31,256 nt of DNA, taken from positions 1 to 31,256 of the forward strand of contig QFOU01000008.1 in NCBI GenBank assembly GCA_003241595.1, read 5' to 3'. Source of the stretch: Pseudomonas fluorescens (lineage in GTDB: Bacteria; Pseudomonadota; Alphaproteobacteria; UBA2136; UBA6156). Every line of letters starts with the position of its first letter. Within the stretch, counting starts at the first letter, position 1. Positions 16,467-23,325 of this stretch are shown here, one piece after another. The notes beneath the pieces were generated by a model that was given only the letters and a program-made list of their open reading frames with translations, had not been told where the DNA came from and did no database searches. Made by a program: the position numbers and the translations under genes.

Positions 16467-16536
16467 GGGGAGGCGGTGAATATAATAGGCTTCGGCTCAA
16501 TAGCCGCGCCGTTCTAACAGACGGATTGAACTCCCC
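16467..16536 (+). ncRNA. C4/CI-type antisense RNA (P1 C4, P4 CI-like)
   Basis: About 70 bases can fold into a closed structure: outer stem GGGGAG (16467-16472) with CTCCCC (16531-16536), an arm formed by GGCG/CGCC and GGCT/AGCC, and a small hairpin CCGT/ACGG (16509-16524) whose loop TCTAACAG is complementary to the target upstream. A second complementary block is GGATTGAA. Two-block antisense pairing with an upstream target in the same transcript is the hallmark of C4 RNA of P1/P7 and of the about 69-base CI RNA that gives P4 immunity. The P4-type integrase and AlpA gene nearby agree with this. The exact ends are inferred from the fold. Confidence 0.65.
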
Positions 16537-16569
16537 GGCCACCTAATTGGTGGCCTGTTTAACAAACAG
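16537..16569 (+). promoter_or_regulatory. Two abutting hairpins before the small membrane-peptide gene
   Basis: GGCCACC-TAATT-GGTGGCC (16537-16555) is followed immediately by CTGTTT-AAC-AAACAG (16555-16569). They sit between the antisense RNA and the ribosome site of the downstream peptide and may set RNA processing or termination. Confidence 0.55.
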
Positions 16570-16580
16570 GGAGACTTAGC

Positions 16581-16688
16581 ATGTCACATCACCAAGGGCC
16601 CGGCTCCGACATCATCCTCGCCTACGCCATGTTCACCCTCTGGGGCGTTATACTCGGCACTGGTCTCGGCTGGCATATCTGGGGCTAA
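16581..16688 (+). CDS. 35-residue single-helix membrane peptide
   Basis: A short frame with the ribosome site AGGGAG eight bases upstream encodes MSHHQGPGSD followed by one hydrophobic helix (about residues 11-33, rich in Ile, Leu, Gly and Trp) ending in HIWG. I do not recognise it. It directly follows the C4-like RNA and the two hairpins. In P4-type satellites that position is held by the first regulated gene (a growth-inhibiting kil- or ash-type product), so a small toxic or regulatory membrane peptide is plausible. Its stop overlaps the stop of the convergent recombinase gene by three bases. Only the ribosome site, hydrophobic pattern and location support it. Confidence 0.5.
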   Translation: MSHHQGPGSDIILAYAMFTLWGVILGTGLGWHIWG

Positions 16689-17773
16689 ACCTTCCGCCGC
16701 CGCGCCATTTCGGCCCAAAGCTCATCATCAGTCACGCCTGCAAGGCTATCATTTCGCTGGCCGATATTCCGGATCAGCTTCCGCTGTGTCTCCACCGAGA
16801 GCGAGCCATACGAATTATAGGTCGTCATCACATGCTCATGGCCAAGGTTCTGGCTCAGAGCCTTAAATTCCTGTTGAGAGCCATTTTCCATCATCCAGTT
16901 GGTCAGCATATGGCGGCACGTATGCGGGTGGAAGTACGGCAAACCTACACGTTCAAACCCCTTCCGGAATATAGCCCGTACCGCAGCCGCACTCTTCCAG
17001 AAGTCACTGCTCAACCCCTTCTCTTCAAACTCCTGCTTGTCAGGGTTCAGCTCCACCAGCGTCAGCGGGAAAAGCGGATCCTTATCGCCAAAACCCTTCT
17101 CCTGCCGCAAGAACTCAACCCACTGCACCACAATCTCTTCCCACTCCGGCACAACCGGCACCCAGGTCGTATTAATGCCTTTACGGTACTTCGTCCGCAC
17201 ATGTTTAGGGTTTTGCCAAACCGTCCGGTTCGCCACATCCACATCTTCCAGCCGCAGGCTAATCAGCGCGGCATCACGGGCCGCCGTACAGGCTGCAAGA
17301 GCAATTACCGCCCTATCCCGCTTCTCAAGCTCGGTCTCATGTGGCATGGCGGCAATCGCTTGGCGCATCTGGTCAATCGTCGGTACCTGCCTCGGCTTGC
17401 TGGCTCGCGCCGCACGGTCTTCGTTACGGGAAAGGTGCAGGTACTCCGTCGCCTGCCCGTTAATCTTCTTCCCCACTTTGGGGTGCATACGCAGCCACAA
17501 AAAGAACGCCCGCACGTTGGCCAAATGAGAACGCATGCTGGCAAGACTCAACGGATCTCCCTTCTCGGTCGTCTGCTTTTCCAGATAGTGACGAAACGCC
17601 TTGGCCTGCTCGGTACTAAACGACGTGAACGGTTTCCGGCCCGTCGCCGTTTCAAACATCACGATCGACTTCCACGTCGCATCAACCGTACGGTGTTCAC
17701 GGTGCCCCGCATACGTCAGGCTCTCTTCATACAGCTTCTTCAGCTTCTCATTTAACGGATCAAATTGAGGCAT
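16685..17773 (-). CDS. Tyrosine recombinase/integrase (first of two)
   Basis: The 362-residue protein has an N-terminal SAM-like core-binding domain (about 10-115) and a catalytic domain with R166 in CTAARDAAL, H284 and R287 in HPHTCRHML, H312 in NLGHEHVMTTY and a nucleophile tyrosine (Y322 or Y319). It performs site-specific recombination. It lacks the P4-type arm domain, so it differs from the integrase next to ssrA. The ATG has a GGAGGG ribosome site. Its start lies within the end of the HTH/zinc-ribbon gene (22-base overlap), so the two are probably cotranscribed. It might serve a second, nested element or act with the HTH protein in excision. Confidence 0.9.
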   Translation of the reverse strand: MPQFDPLNEKLKKLYEESLTYAGHREHRTVDATWKSIVMFETATGRKPFTSFSTEQAKAFRHYLEKQTTEKGDPLSLASMRSHLANVRAFFLWLRMHPKVGKKINGQATEYLHLSRNEDRAARASKPRQVPTIDQMRQAIAAMPHETELEKRDRAVIALAACTAARDAALISLRLEDVDVANRTVWQNPKHVRTKYRKGINTTWVPVVPEWEEIVVQWVEFLRQEKGFGDKDPLFPLTLVELNPDKQEFEEKGLSSDFWKSAAAVRAIFRKGFERVGLPYFHPHTCRHMLTNWMMENGSQQEFKALSQNLGHEHVMTTYNSYGSLSVETQRKLIRNIGQRNDSLAGVTDDELWAEMARRRKV

Positions 17774-18258
17774 AGCTGCCCTCCTTTCTCAACAGGACAT
17801 GAACGCTGGGACAAGCTCTTCCCATTATGCGGTGTATCGCTGGGCTGGATGTAAAGATAAAGCGGATGCTCCTCGCCCCATTTCTCGGGCACCACCCTCT
17901 TATTCATACGCGTCCCACAGCTCTCACAGCAGGCACACAGACGTAAAAATTTGGGCTCCGTCTTCACCGTCAAACTGTCTTTTCGCACGGGCTGCGGAGA
18001 CCGACATTTCATGCAATACATCTGATGCACGTCACACGGCTGCTTACGCTCTTGCTGCCGTCTGGAAAGAAAGGCATGTAAATCGGCGCTATGGATAAGA
18101 TAAGGGCGGCTTTGCGGGATAACCTTCAAACCATCCTCACGCACCCACCGCAACACCGTATGGGTATCAATCCCAAACAGGTCGGCCAGCTCTTTCACAT
18201 AATAGCTGTAATCCTGCCGGATCAGGCGCAGGTTATGATTGATACGCTTGCCTGCCAT
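17752..18258 (-). CDS. HTH (excisionase/MerR-like) plus zinc-ribbon protein
   Basis: The 168-residue protein starts MAGKRINHNLRLIRQDYS and has a helix-turn-helix in VKELADLFGIDTHTVLRWVREDGLKVIP (about 20-47), similar to excisionase or MerR-type N-termini. A cysteine-rich part follows: one pair in YCMKCRSP and more in LCACCESCGTR (about 80-125), which looks like a zinc ribbon. The C-terminal 40 residues are unremarkable. The start is supported by an AGAGGG ribosome site; the longer frame enters the AlpA-like gene. Proteins of this design often lie directly upstream of a recombinase gene and may regulate it or steer excision (inference). Confidence 0.75.
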   Translation of the reverse strand: MAGKRINHNLRLIRQDYSYYVKELADLFGIDTHTVLRWVREDGLKVIPQSRPYLIHSADLHAFLSRRQQERKQPCDVHQMYCMKCRSPQPVRKDSLTVKTEPKFLRLCACCESCGTRMNKRVVPEKWGEEHPLYLYIQPSDTPHNGKSLSQRSCPVEKGGQLCLNLIR

Positions 18259-18283
18259 AAAACGGCCCTCTTCTAAAGGCGTT

Positions 18284-18502
18284 TTACGCGTTTTTGTGGG
18301 GTGTAACAGCCTGAGCCGTACGTTCCAAAAGCGCCCGAATATCCTCAACCCGCCACGCCGTCGTGCGGGGGCCAAGTTTTACCGGCTGCGGGTACTCGCC
18401 CGATTTCACCTTAGCCCACCATGTGGACTTCCCAACGGGGAAAATCCGAAGGATGGCAGGGAGACGAAGGTAGCCGGTCTCGGGTATTTGAAAGGATTTC
18501 AT
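18284..18502 (-). CDS. AlpA-family transcriptional regulator/excisionase
   Basis: This 72-residue protein has the AlpA pattern: YLRLPAILRIFPVGKSTWWAKVKSGEYPQPVKLGPRTTAWRVEDIRALLE, a winged helix-turn-helix with the WWAKV recognition region and GPRTTAWRVEDI wing. AlpA-type proteins regulate or direct excision of P4-like integrative elements. The ATG giving MKSFQIPETG has AAAGG eight bases upstream and is preferred over an in-frame GTG at 18532. It is followed after 25 bases by the HTH/zinc-ribbon gene on the same strand. A 129-base stretch upstream, to the next gene, shows no gene. Confidence 0.88.
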   Translation of the reverse strand: MKSFQIPETGYLRLPAILRIFPVGKSTWWAKVKSGEYPQPVKLGPRTTAWRVEDIRALLERTAQAVTPHKNA

Positions 18503-18631
18503 GTTTGTGGCCTTTAGTTGGTTTGAAGACACCTTAGGAGGTATGCCACCATCTATTTACGGCCATAATTCTCTACATGCCACAAGTTAACGGTCAGTAA
18601 CTTGGCGAGAAAAGTCAGAAAATTCTGCGCA

Positions 18632-19687
18632 CTATTTTTTGACTTTTGATATTTGATAAAATGGCGATACTCTTTGGAGGACTGTGCTTCTTTTCGGATG
18701 TGTACCCCATTTTTCAAAACACCATTCCTGCATTGCGCTGATAAACGCTTCTTGTTTGGATGGTAAACCATCATTGCTGATAGCTCTCGCCACTTCCACG
18801 TCAAAGGCGTGCCAATCTATCAAGGGAGGGCGTCCCCGTTTTTGTAGATGTAAAGCGTCTTGTTTTTTGCCGCTTTCCAATAGATAACCTGCACATTTTT
18901 CTAGGGTTAGAGATTCTTTTGAGGGCAATGGAAAACATTCAAAAATATTTGCAGAAGTACCAACAATGTCTTCAAACCACCCCTCTGGTGTACGGGCTTG
19001 GCAGCTTTCCCAATCTATACCTTCTTGCCTCCATAACTGAGCTGGAATGTCAGATAGTCTCGCTTCAAAGCGGTGACGCATGTGGAGGCCCATTTTCCAA
19101 TCTGTCGCACACGAAAGACATTCAAATTCATCAATATTGCCGGACTGCATAGCGGCATCCATGCTTTGTCGCGGAGATGGATAGGGATATTCAGGAATGG
19201 GCGGAACGTCACCTTCCCACATATCGCCATCTTCGCTTTTCCAAGCGTTAACTGGAGCATTAGGACTTAATTTACGGGCCAAAACACCGCGTAGTTTCAA
19301 TCGCCCCTGTTTTAGTGCCAAAAATATTTCCGCCTTTGCTGTCTCTGTGACTTCATCATGAGTCGCTTCCCATTGGATAACGGCTTTTGCATATTCGGCG
19401 TGAACCTCAAGGGCCCGTTGTTTGAAGTCTTTGTGTAGATTTGGAATGTGTTTCAACACTTCTGGCGATGGGTATTCAGGGTAGTCTGGATATGGCATGA
19501 GCTTTGTTTCACCATCCCCATATTTTCCTAAATATAACTCTTCTGGATAGGTTGTACGTGGATTTCCAAATATATCATCGTCAAAATAAGAATCGTCGCC
19601 TATGGGCAATCCACCAAATGCAACCCAATGCAAAATCTCATGAAGAGTAAAAATATCGTGGACGTCTGTCGCAATTAGAACGTGCAT
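18632..19687 (-). CDS. Unknown protein coupled to the ssrA-side integrase
   Basis: The 351-residue protein is not one I can name. The N-terminus (TLHEILHWVAFGGLPIGDD) resembles hypothetical proteins often encoded in alphaproteobacterial islands. The middle has a proline- and acid-rich stretch. The C-terminal 70 residues (about 280-345, KRGRPPLIDWHAFDVEVARAI, then KQEAFISAMQEWCFEKWG and PKRSTVLQRVSPFY) look like a small helical, possibly DNA-binding, domain. It begins at an ATG that overlaps the integrase stop by one base (TAATG), so it is translated with the integrase. It is presumably element regulation or cargo; a defence role is possible but unsupported. Codon use is closer to AT-rich than the core genes. 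Confidence 0.65.
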   Translation of the reverse strand: MHVLIATDVHDIFTLHEILHWVAFGGLPIGDDSYFDDDIFGNPRTTYPEELYLGKYGDGETKLMPYPDYPEYPSPEVLKHIPNLHKDFKQRALEVHAEYAKAVIQWEATHDEVTETAKAEIFLALKQGRLKLRGVLARKLSPNAPVNAWKSEDGDMWEGDVPPIPEYPYPSPRQSMDAAMQSGNIDEFECLSCATDWKMGLHMRHRFEARLSDIPAQLWRQEGIDWESCQARTPEGWFEDIVGTSANIFECFPLPSKESLTLEKCAGYLLESGKKQDALHLQKRGRPPLIDWHAFDVEVARAISNDGLPSKQEAFISAMQEWCFEKWGTHPKRSTVLQRVSPFYQISKVKK

Positions 19688-20904
19688 TAGCCTTTTTTCC
19701 TCATATTTATCAATTGTCCGGTTTTCTTCAATTCATCCAAATAATCAGCCCAAGCCTGCATCATCCGCCTCCGCTCAGGCAGATATTCGGCATGATTATA
19801 AGCCGCCCGCACCTTATTTCGCTCCCCATGAGAAAGCTGGCGCTCAATCGCATCACGATTCCAGCCCTGCTCATTCAGCAGCGTGCTGGCCATGTGCCGG
19901 AAGCCATGAGTCACAATCACATCCTTCTCAAAGCCCATGCGGCGCAGGGCGGCCAGCAGGGTGTTATCGCTCATGGGCTTGGTCTGTGTGCGGGCACTGG
20001 GGAACACATACTTCGCCGCCGCCCCATACCCCGTCAGCGGCTGCAATTCTTGCAAAATCGCCACCGCTTGAGTCGGCAACGGCACAATATGCTGCACACG
20101 CATCTTCATTTTCTCAGCCGGAATCCGCCACTCAGCCTTCACCAAATCAAACTCGGCCCACTCCGCATGGCGCAGCTCCCCTGGCCGCACAAACAACATC
20201 GGCGCAAGTTTGAGGGCACACTTCACCGCAAACGTCCCTTCATATGTCTCAAATGCCCGCAACAAGCCGCCAATCTGCTTGGGGTCGGTAATCGTCGCAA
20301 AATGGGTCTTCTGCGGCGGGGCAATCGCGCCCTGTAAATCATGCGCCACATCTCTCTCACAACGCCCCGTCGCAATTCCATAACGGAAGATTTGCCCACA
20401 CGTCGCCCGCATCCGGTGCGCCGTCTCCAAAGCCCCACGGCTTTCCATCCGGCGCAGCACCGCCAACAGGTCGGGTGCGGTAATATGGTCTATCGGCTTT
20501 TTACCCAGCCACGGGAAAATGTTCTGCTCCAGCCGCACCAGAATTGCCACCCCATGCTTGGGCGTCCACGTGTGCAGGTTCTTAGCATGCCACTCCCGCG
20601 CCACCGCCTCAAAACTATCCGACCCCGCCTGCGCGATCTTCTCCGCCTTCTTCGCCTCGCTCGGGTCAACACCCTTGGCCACCAGCTTGCGGGCATCCTC
20701 CCTCTTGTCTCGGGCATCTTTTAAGGAAACCTCCGGATATACCCCAAAGGCCAAACGCTTCTCTTTATCTGCAAAGCGGTACTTCATGCGGAAATACTTG
20801 CTGCCGTTCGGCATAACCTCCAGATAAAGGCCATCCCTATCAAACAAACGATAGGGCTTTTCCTTCGGTTTTGCGCTCTTGCATTGGAGTTCCGTCAGGG
20901 CCAT
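19687..20904 (-). CDS. P4-type tyrosine integrase
   Basis: The 405-residue integrase has the DUF4102 arm-binding domain (about 1-85: LTELQCKSAKPKEKPYRLFD, then GLYLEVMPNGSKYFRMKYR), a core-binding domain, and catalytic residues R240 in LFVRPGELRHAEW, H333/R336 in THGFRHMAST, H359 in QLSHGERN and the nucleophile Y369 in AAYNHAEYL. P4-type integrases often use tRNA or tmRNA 3' ends. It reads away from ssrA, whose 3' end lies 184 bases beyond the start codon. Its stop overlaps the start of the unknown downstream gene. The ATG is preceded by GAGAGAG, a weak ribosome site. Confidence 0.93.
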   Translation of the reverse strand: MALTELQCKSAKPKEKPYRLFDRDGLYLEVMPNGSKYFRMKYRFADKEKRLAFGVYPEVSLKDARDKREDARKLVAKGVDPSEAKKAEKIAQAGSDSFEAVAREWHAKNLHTWTPKHGVAILVRLEQNIFPWLGKKPIDHITAPDLLAVLRRMESRGALETAHRMRATCGQIFRYGIATGRCERDVAHDLQGAIAPPQKTHFATITDPKQIGGLLRAFETYEGTFAVKCALKLAPMLFVRPGELRHAEWAEFDLVKAEWRIPAEKMKMRVQHIVPLPTQAVAILQELQPLTGYGAAAKYVFPSARTQTKPMSDNTLLAALRRMGFEKDVIVTHGFRHMASTLLNEQGWNRDAIERQLSHGERNKVRAAYNHAEYLPERRRMMQAWADYLDELKKTGQLINMRKKG

Positions 20905-20993
20905 GGGGCATCTCTCTCACTTTGGGGGCATCTGCCCCTCACCAAGCCTCATATGCCCCATCATGTGCCCCCAAAATCGGGGGCATTTCTTAA
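20901..20993. repeat. Cluster of GGGGCA/TGCCCC repeats between integrase and ssrA
   Basis: Several copies of TGCCCC or its complement occur in 93 bases: TGGGGCATCT, GGGGGCATCT, CTGCCCCTC, ATGCCCCATC and a palindrome GCCCCC-AAAATC-GGGGGC. They overlap the integrase start and could be integrase arm sites and/or an autoregulatory operator. Comparable repeats lie near the opposite end (10615-10634). Confidence 0.5.
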
Positions 20994-21026
20994 GAACAAT
21001 TAAGACTACCTAAGACAACATACCAA

Positions 21027-21053
21027 CAAAAAACCCCGCATTCAAGCGGGGTT
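21027..21053 (-). terminator. Terminator of ssrA
   Basis: The stem AACCCCGC/GCGGGGTT with a six-base loop is followed on the minus strand by a run of six T (with one more G-T). It lies 35 bases beyond the tmRNA 3' end. Confidence 0.85.
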
Positions 21054-21087
21054 AATAGACGTTATCAGATTACTTAAAATCCAATCT

Positions 21088-21511
21088 TGGTGGAGGCGGT
21101 GGGAGTCGAACCCACGTCCGGAACGCGTCGCCGTAAGGGTCTCCATGCTCAGCACCCAGAAAGTACAATGAGCTGGGCTGGGTGCGCCCCTACTCAAGGT
21201 TGCCAAGATAGGTTTCGGGTTACACGCTTGGCGCGCTAGGCCCTAGAGTGGCTTAGATTTGGCCGGAACCCACTACCACGCCACACAGTAGAGAGTGTAT
21301 TCCGGAGCTGTTAGCTAGAGTTCCCCAACCAAGGGGAAGGTTCTAGTTAGGCAGCCATCGCGTAAGCGCCAGCGCTGGTGCGCGGACGGAAAGCGATCAC
21401 GTTGCTTTTCGCTTTGGCATTTATATACCTGTCACGGTTATTAAGGCAGCCCGTAACCCCTGCCGCATGCTCCTGTCCGGGTCGGTGCCCCGTCGAAACC
21501 AAGGCGCCCCC
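21088..21511 (-). ncRNA. ssrA: Transfer-messenger RNA, one-piece form
   Basis: tmRNA rescues stalled ribosomes and tags the peptide for degradation. The 5' end GGGGGCG pairs with CGCCTCC before the encoded ACCA 3' end, giving a seven-base acceptor stem with one G-U. Near the 5' end is TTGGTTTCGACGGGG, the conserved D-loop analogue region; near the 3' end is GTGGGTTCGACTCCCAC, the T arm. The tag frame begins near 21418 at a GCC codon and ends in TAA (21349-21347), encoding about 23 residues that end YAMAA. The length of 424 bases is somewhat above the usual 350-400. The gene is contiguous, not permuted. Confidence 0.9.
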
Positions 21512-21520
21512 GTGGGTCTG

Positions 21521-21526
21521 TATATA
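21521..21526 (-). promoter_or_regulatory. -10 box of ssrA
   Basis: TATATA lies nine bases before the first base of the tmRNA; the -35 region (TTTCAA, 17 bases upstream) is weak. An ACCGC/GCGGT hairpin sits between the two. Confidence 0.5.
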
Positions 21527-21602
21527 GCACCGCACAAGCGGTCTTGAAAGGCCCATCCTCACCATACTTGCCATTCCCCCCTAACACGCCTATCTAACGT
21601 CT

Positions 21603-22805
21603 ATGAAGTTCAATCCCCTCGTCGCCGACTGGCTCGCCGCTCTCGCCACCGCATTCAAATCGGAGAGCCTCGTCAAGCTCGCACTCACCAAACCCACGCC
21701 GGTTGCCGACGACCTGAAATCCATCGACATCCGCCCGATTCTCATCAAGCGCGAGTTAAAGCTCAGCTTCACCTACCACCACAAAACCCGCGATATCGTT
21801 AAGAATTATCCGTTGAATGAAGCGAGCGAACTCCTCGCCAAACTGATGGACAAAACCTTCCTCTCCGGCAAGATTTTCACTCTCCAAAACGATGTACTCC
21901 TCACCCGCAACGGCAAAGGCTACGACCTCGCCTTCCACGGTGCCACGCAAAAAGAGACCCTTGCCCTCACCCACGACCGCGCCAAACAGCACATCGTCAA
22001 AACGGGTCAGGATACCGACAACAAGGCCTACCTCCACAGCCTCCAGCTCACCGACGCCACCGGCAACGTCCTCAAAAACGCCCAAGACAAATTCCGCCAG
22101 ATTAACAAATACGTCGAGATCCTCGACAGTCTGGTGAAGAACCTCCCCGAAAACAAACCCCTCAAAATCGTCGATATGGGCAGCGGCAAAGGCTACCTCA
22201 CCTTTGCCCTCTACGACCATCTCACCACCACCCTCGGCCGCAAAGCCGAGGTCACCGGCGTCGAGTTCCGCCCGGACATGGTCAAACTCTGCAACAGCAT
22301 CGCCCAGCAGCACGGCATGACCGGCCTTAGCTTCACCCAAGGCACCATCGACAGCTACGATTGCAATAATACCGATATCGTCATTGCCCTCCACGCCTGC
22401 GATACCGCCACCGACGACGCCATCGCCAAAGGCATCAAAGCCAACGCCTCGCTCATCGTGGTCGCGCCCTGCTGCCATAAACAGATCCGCCGCGAACTCA
22501 CCGCCAGCAAAACCCTAACCACCCACCCGCTCAACTTCATGCTCCGCTTCGGCACCTATGCCGAGCGCATGGCCGAAATGCTCACCGACAGCCTCCGCGC
22601 CCAGTTCCTCGAACTCTCCGGCTACACCACCAATGTGTTCGAGTTCATTGCCGATGCCCACACGCCTAAAAACGTCATGATCGTCGCCACAAAGTCCAAA
22701 CCACTCTCGCAACCGGAGCGCACCACCCTCCTCACCAAGATCACCGAAACCAAATACGCCTTCGGCATCAAGTTCCACCAACTGGAAAAACTACTGGGCC
22801 TCTAA
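21603..22805 (+). CDS. SAM-dependent methyltransferase, Methyltransf_32-like (METTL25/TRM13-like)
   Basis: The 400-residue protein has a Rossmann methyltransferase domain in the second half: motif I IVDMGSGKGYLTFALYD (about 187-203), VTGVEFRPDMV, IVIALHACDTATDDAIAKGI (about 257-276) and IVVAPCCHKQIRREL (about 283-297). The HACD and APCCHKQ segments are typical of the Methyltransf_32 group, whose eukaryotic members include tRNA methyltransferases. The N-terminal 170 residues show no familiar domain. Substrate is unknown; an RNA target is a guess from relatives. The ATG has no strong ribosome site. The last codons form part of the terminator. Confidence 0.8.
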   Translation: MKFNPLVADWLAALATAFKSESLVKLALTKPTPVADDLKSIDIRPILIKRELKLSFTYHHKTRDIVKNYPLNEASELLAKLMDKTFLSGKIFTLQNDVLLTRNGKGYDLAFHGATQKETLALTHDRAKQHIVKTGQDTDNKAYLHSLQLTDATGNVLKNAQDKFRQINKYVEILDSLVKNLPENKPLKIVDMGSGKGYLTFALYDHLTTTLGRKAEVTGVEFRPDMVKLCNSIAQQHGMTGLSFTQGTIDSYDCNNTDIVIALHACDTATDDAIAKGIKANASLIVVAPCCHKQIRRELTASKTLTTHPLNFMLRFGTYAERMAEMLTDSLRAQFLELSGYTTNVFEFIADAHTPKNVMIVATKSKPLSQPERTTLLTKITETKYAFGIKFHQLEKLLGL

Positions 22806-22819
22806 AGGCCCAGCTTTTT
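22794..22819 (+). terminator. Terminator overlapping the end of the methyltransferase gene
   Basis: A perfect eight-base-pair stem CTGGGCCT/AGGCCCAG with a CTAA loop is followed by CTTTTT. The stop codon lies in the loop. Confidence 0.9.
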
Positions 22820-22831
22820 AAATATCCAAAT

Positions 22832-23065
22832 TTAAAACCCGCGCGGACACCCGAACATCGTCGGCAAATCCCGCGTCCGCTCGATCGTATCCGCCACGAT
22901 ATCCACTTGCGGGGTCTCATTCAAAGCCACACTGGGCCCGTCACCATAAACCGGCGCCCGCATCATCTCCACCAGCGCACCACTACAGGCTTTCCCCGCC
23001 GTCACAAACCCGCGTAGCGCACCCGTCGCCACGCCATAGAACAGTCCGTTAGCTTTCTTCGCCAT
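22832..23065 (-). CDS. Small protein of unknown function
   Basis: This 77-residue product starts MAKKANGLFYGVATGALRGF and has a short hydrophobic or glycine-rich stretch (about 8-30), then a polar part ending in FGCPRGF. Two cysteines are present. I do not recognise it. The ATG has a well-placed AGGAG eight bases upstream, which is the main evidence for a gene; an in-frame GTG three codons earlier lacks such spacing. It is convergent with the methyltransferase and lies downstream of tRNA-Tyr on the same strand, beyond its terminator. Confidence 0.6.
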   Translation of the reverse strand: MAKKANGLFYGVATGALRGFVTAGKACSGALVEMMRAPVYGDGPSVALNETPQVDIVADTIERTRDLPTMFGCPRGF

Positions 23066-23123
23066 GGCAACCACTCCTGTGTTTCCAATAGGCTAACAAG
23101 CAAAAAACCCTCTGTCGAGAAAA

Positions 23124-23150
23124 GAAAAAAGACCCTGCCTGAGCAGAGTC
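23124..23150 (-). terminator. Terminator of tRNA-Tyr
   Basis: On the minus strand, GACTCTGC-TCAG-GCAGGGTC (one T-G pair) is followed by TTTTTTC, starting 11 bases beyond the tRNA 3' end. Confidence 0.88.
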
Positions 23151-23160
23151 TCAAATTTCA

Positions 23161-23245
23161 TGGTGGTGGGAGAAAGATTCGAACTTTCGAAGGCGATGCC
23201 AGCTGATTTACAGTCAGCCCCCGTTGGCCACTTGGGTATCCCACC
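23161..23245 (-). tRNA. tRNA-Tyr (anticodon GTA)
   Basis: The acceptor stem GGTGGGA/TCCCACC is followed by an encoded ACCA end. The anticodon arm CTGAC-TGTAAA-TCAG has anticodon GTA, and a long variable arm precedes the T arm with GTTCGAATC, as in type II tRNA-Tyr. Confidence 0.96.
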
Positions 23246-23255
23246 AACGCGCCAG

Positions 23256-23284
23256 AACCTAGCGGCGAGCGTGCCATCTGTCAA
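23256..23284 (-). promoter_or_regulatory. Promoter of tRNA-Tyr
   Basis: TTGACA and TAGGTT are 17 bases apart and end 10 bases before the tRNA 5' end on the minus strand. Confidence 0.8.
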
Positions 23285-23325
23285 CCATACAATCCGCATT
23301 TTGATACTTGTTTTTGCATACTGTC

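Larger units (their letters stand above)
10543..21087. mobile_element. Integrative island (P4-satellite-like) inserted at the 3' end of ssrA
   Basis: A P4-type integrase gene lies next to the 3' end of the tmRNA gene, a classic integration target for such enzymes. Inside are a second tyrosine recombinase, an AlpA-type regulator, an HTH protein, a C4/CI-type antisense RNA locus and a restriction operon; no capsid, tail or replication genes are seen. Base composition in the cargo is more AT-rich than in the flanks. The right end is the tmRNA terminus. The left end is placed by gene content and a short degenerate copy of the tmRNA 3' end (GGCGGTG at 10545-10551 and 21095-21101), so it is approximate. 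The element looks immobile unless a helper phage supplies functions. Confidence 0.7.

Noticed and set aside
16469..16478. Ten-base match GGAGGCGGTG to the tmRNA 3' end, as an attachment site
   Set aside because: It forms part of the antisense-RNA fold and lies mid-island between functional genes; chance match is more likely.
16685..20904. Complete prophage
   Set aside because: Only recombinases and small regulators are present; no terminase, portal, capsid, tail or lysis genes are seen.
21088..21511. Permuted two-piece tmRNA
   Set aside because: The 5' acceptor strand and conserved 5' motif precede the tag frame and the CCA end follows it in one contiguous gene, so it is not permuted.
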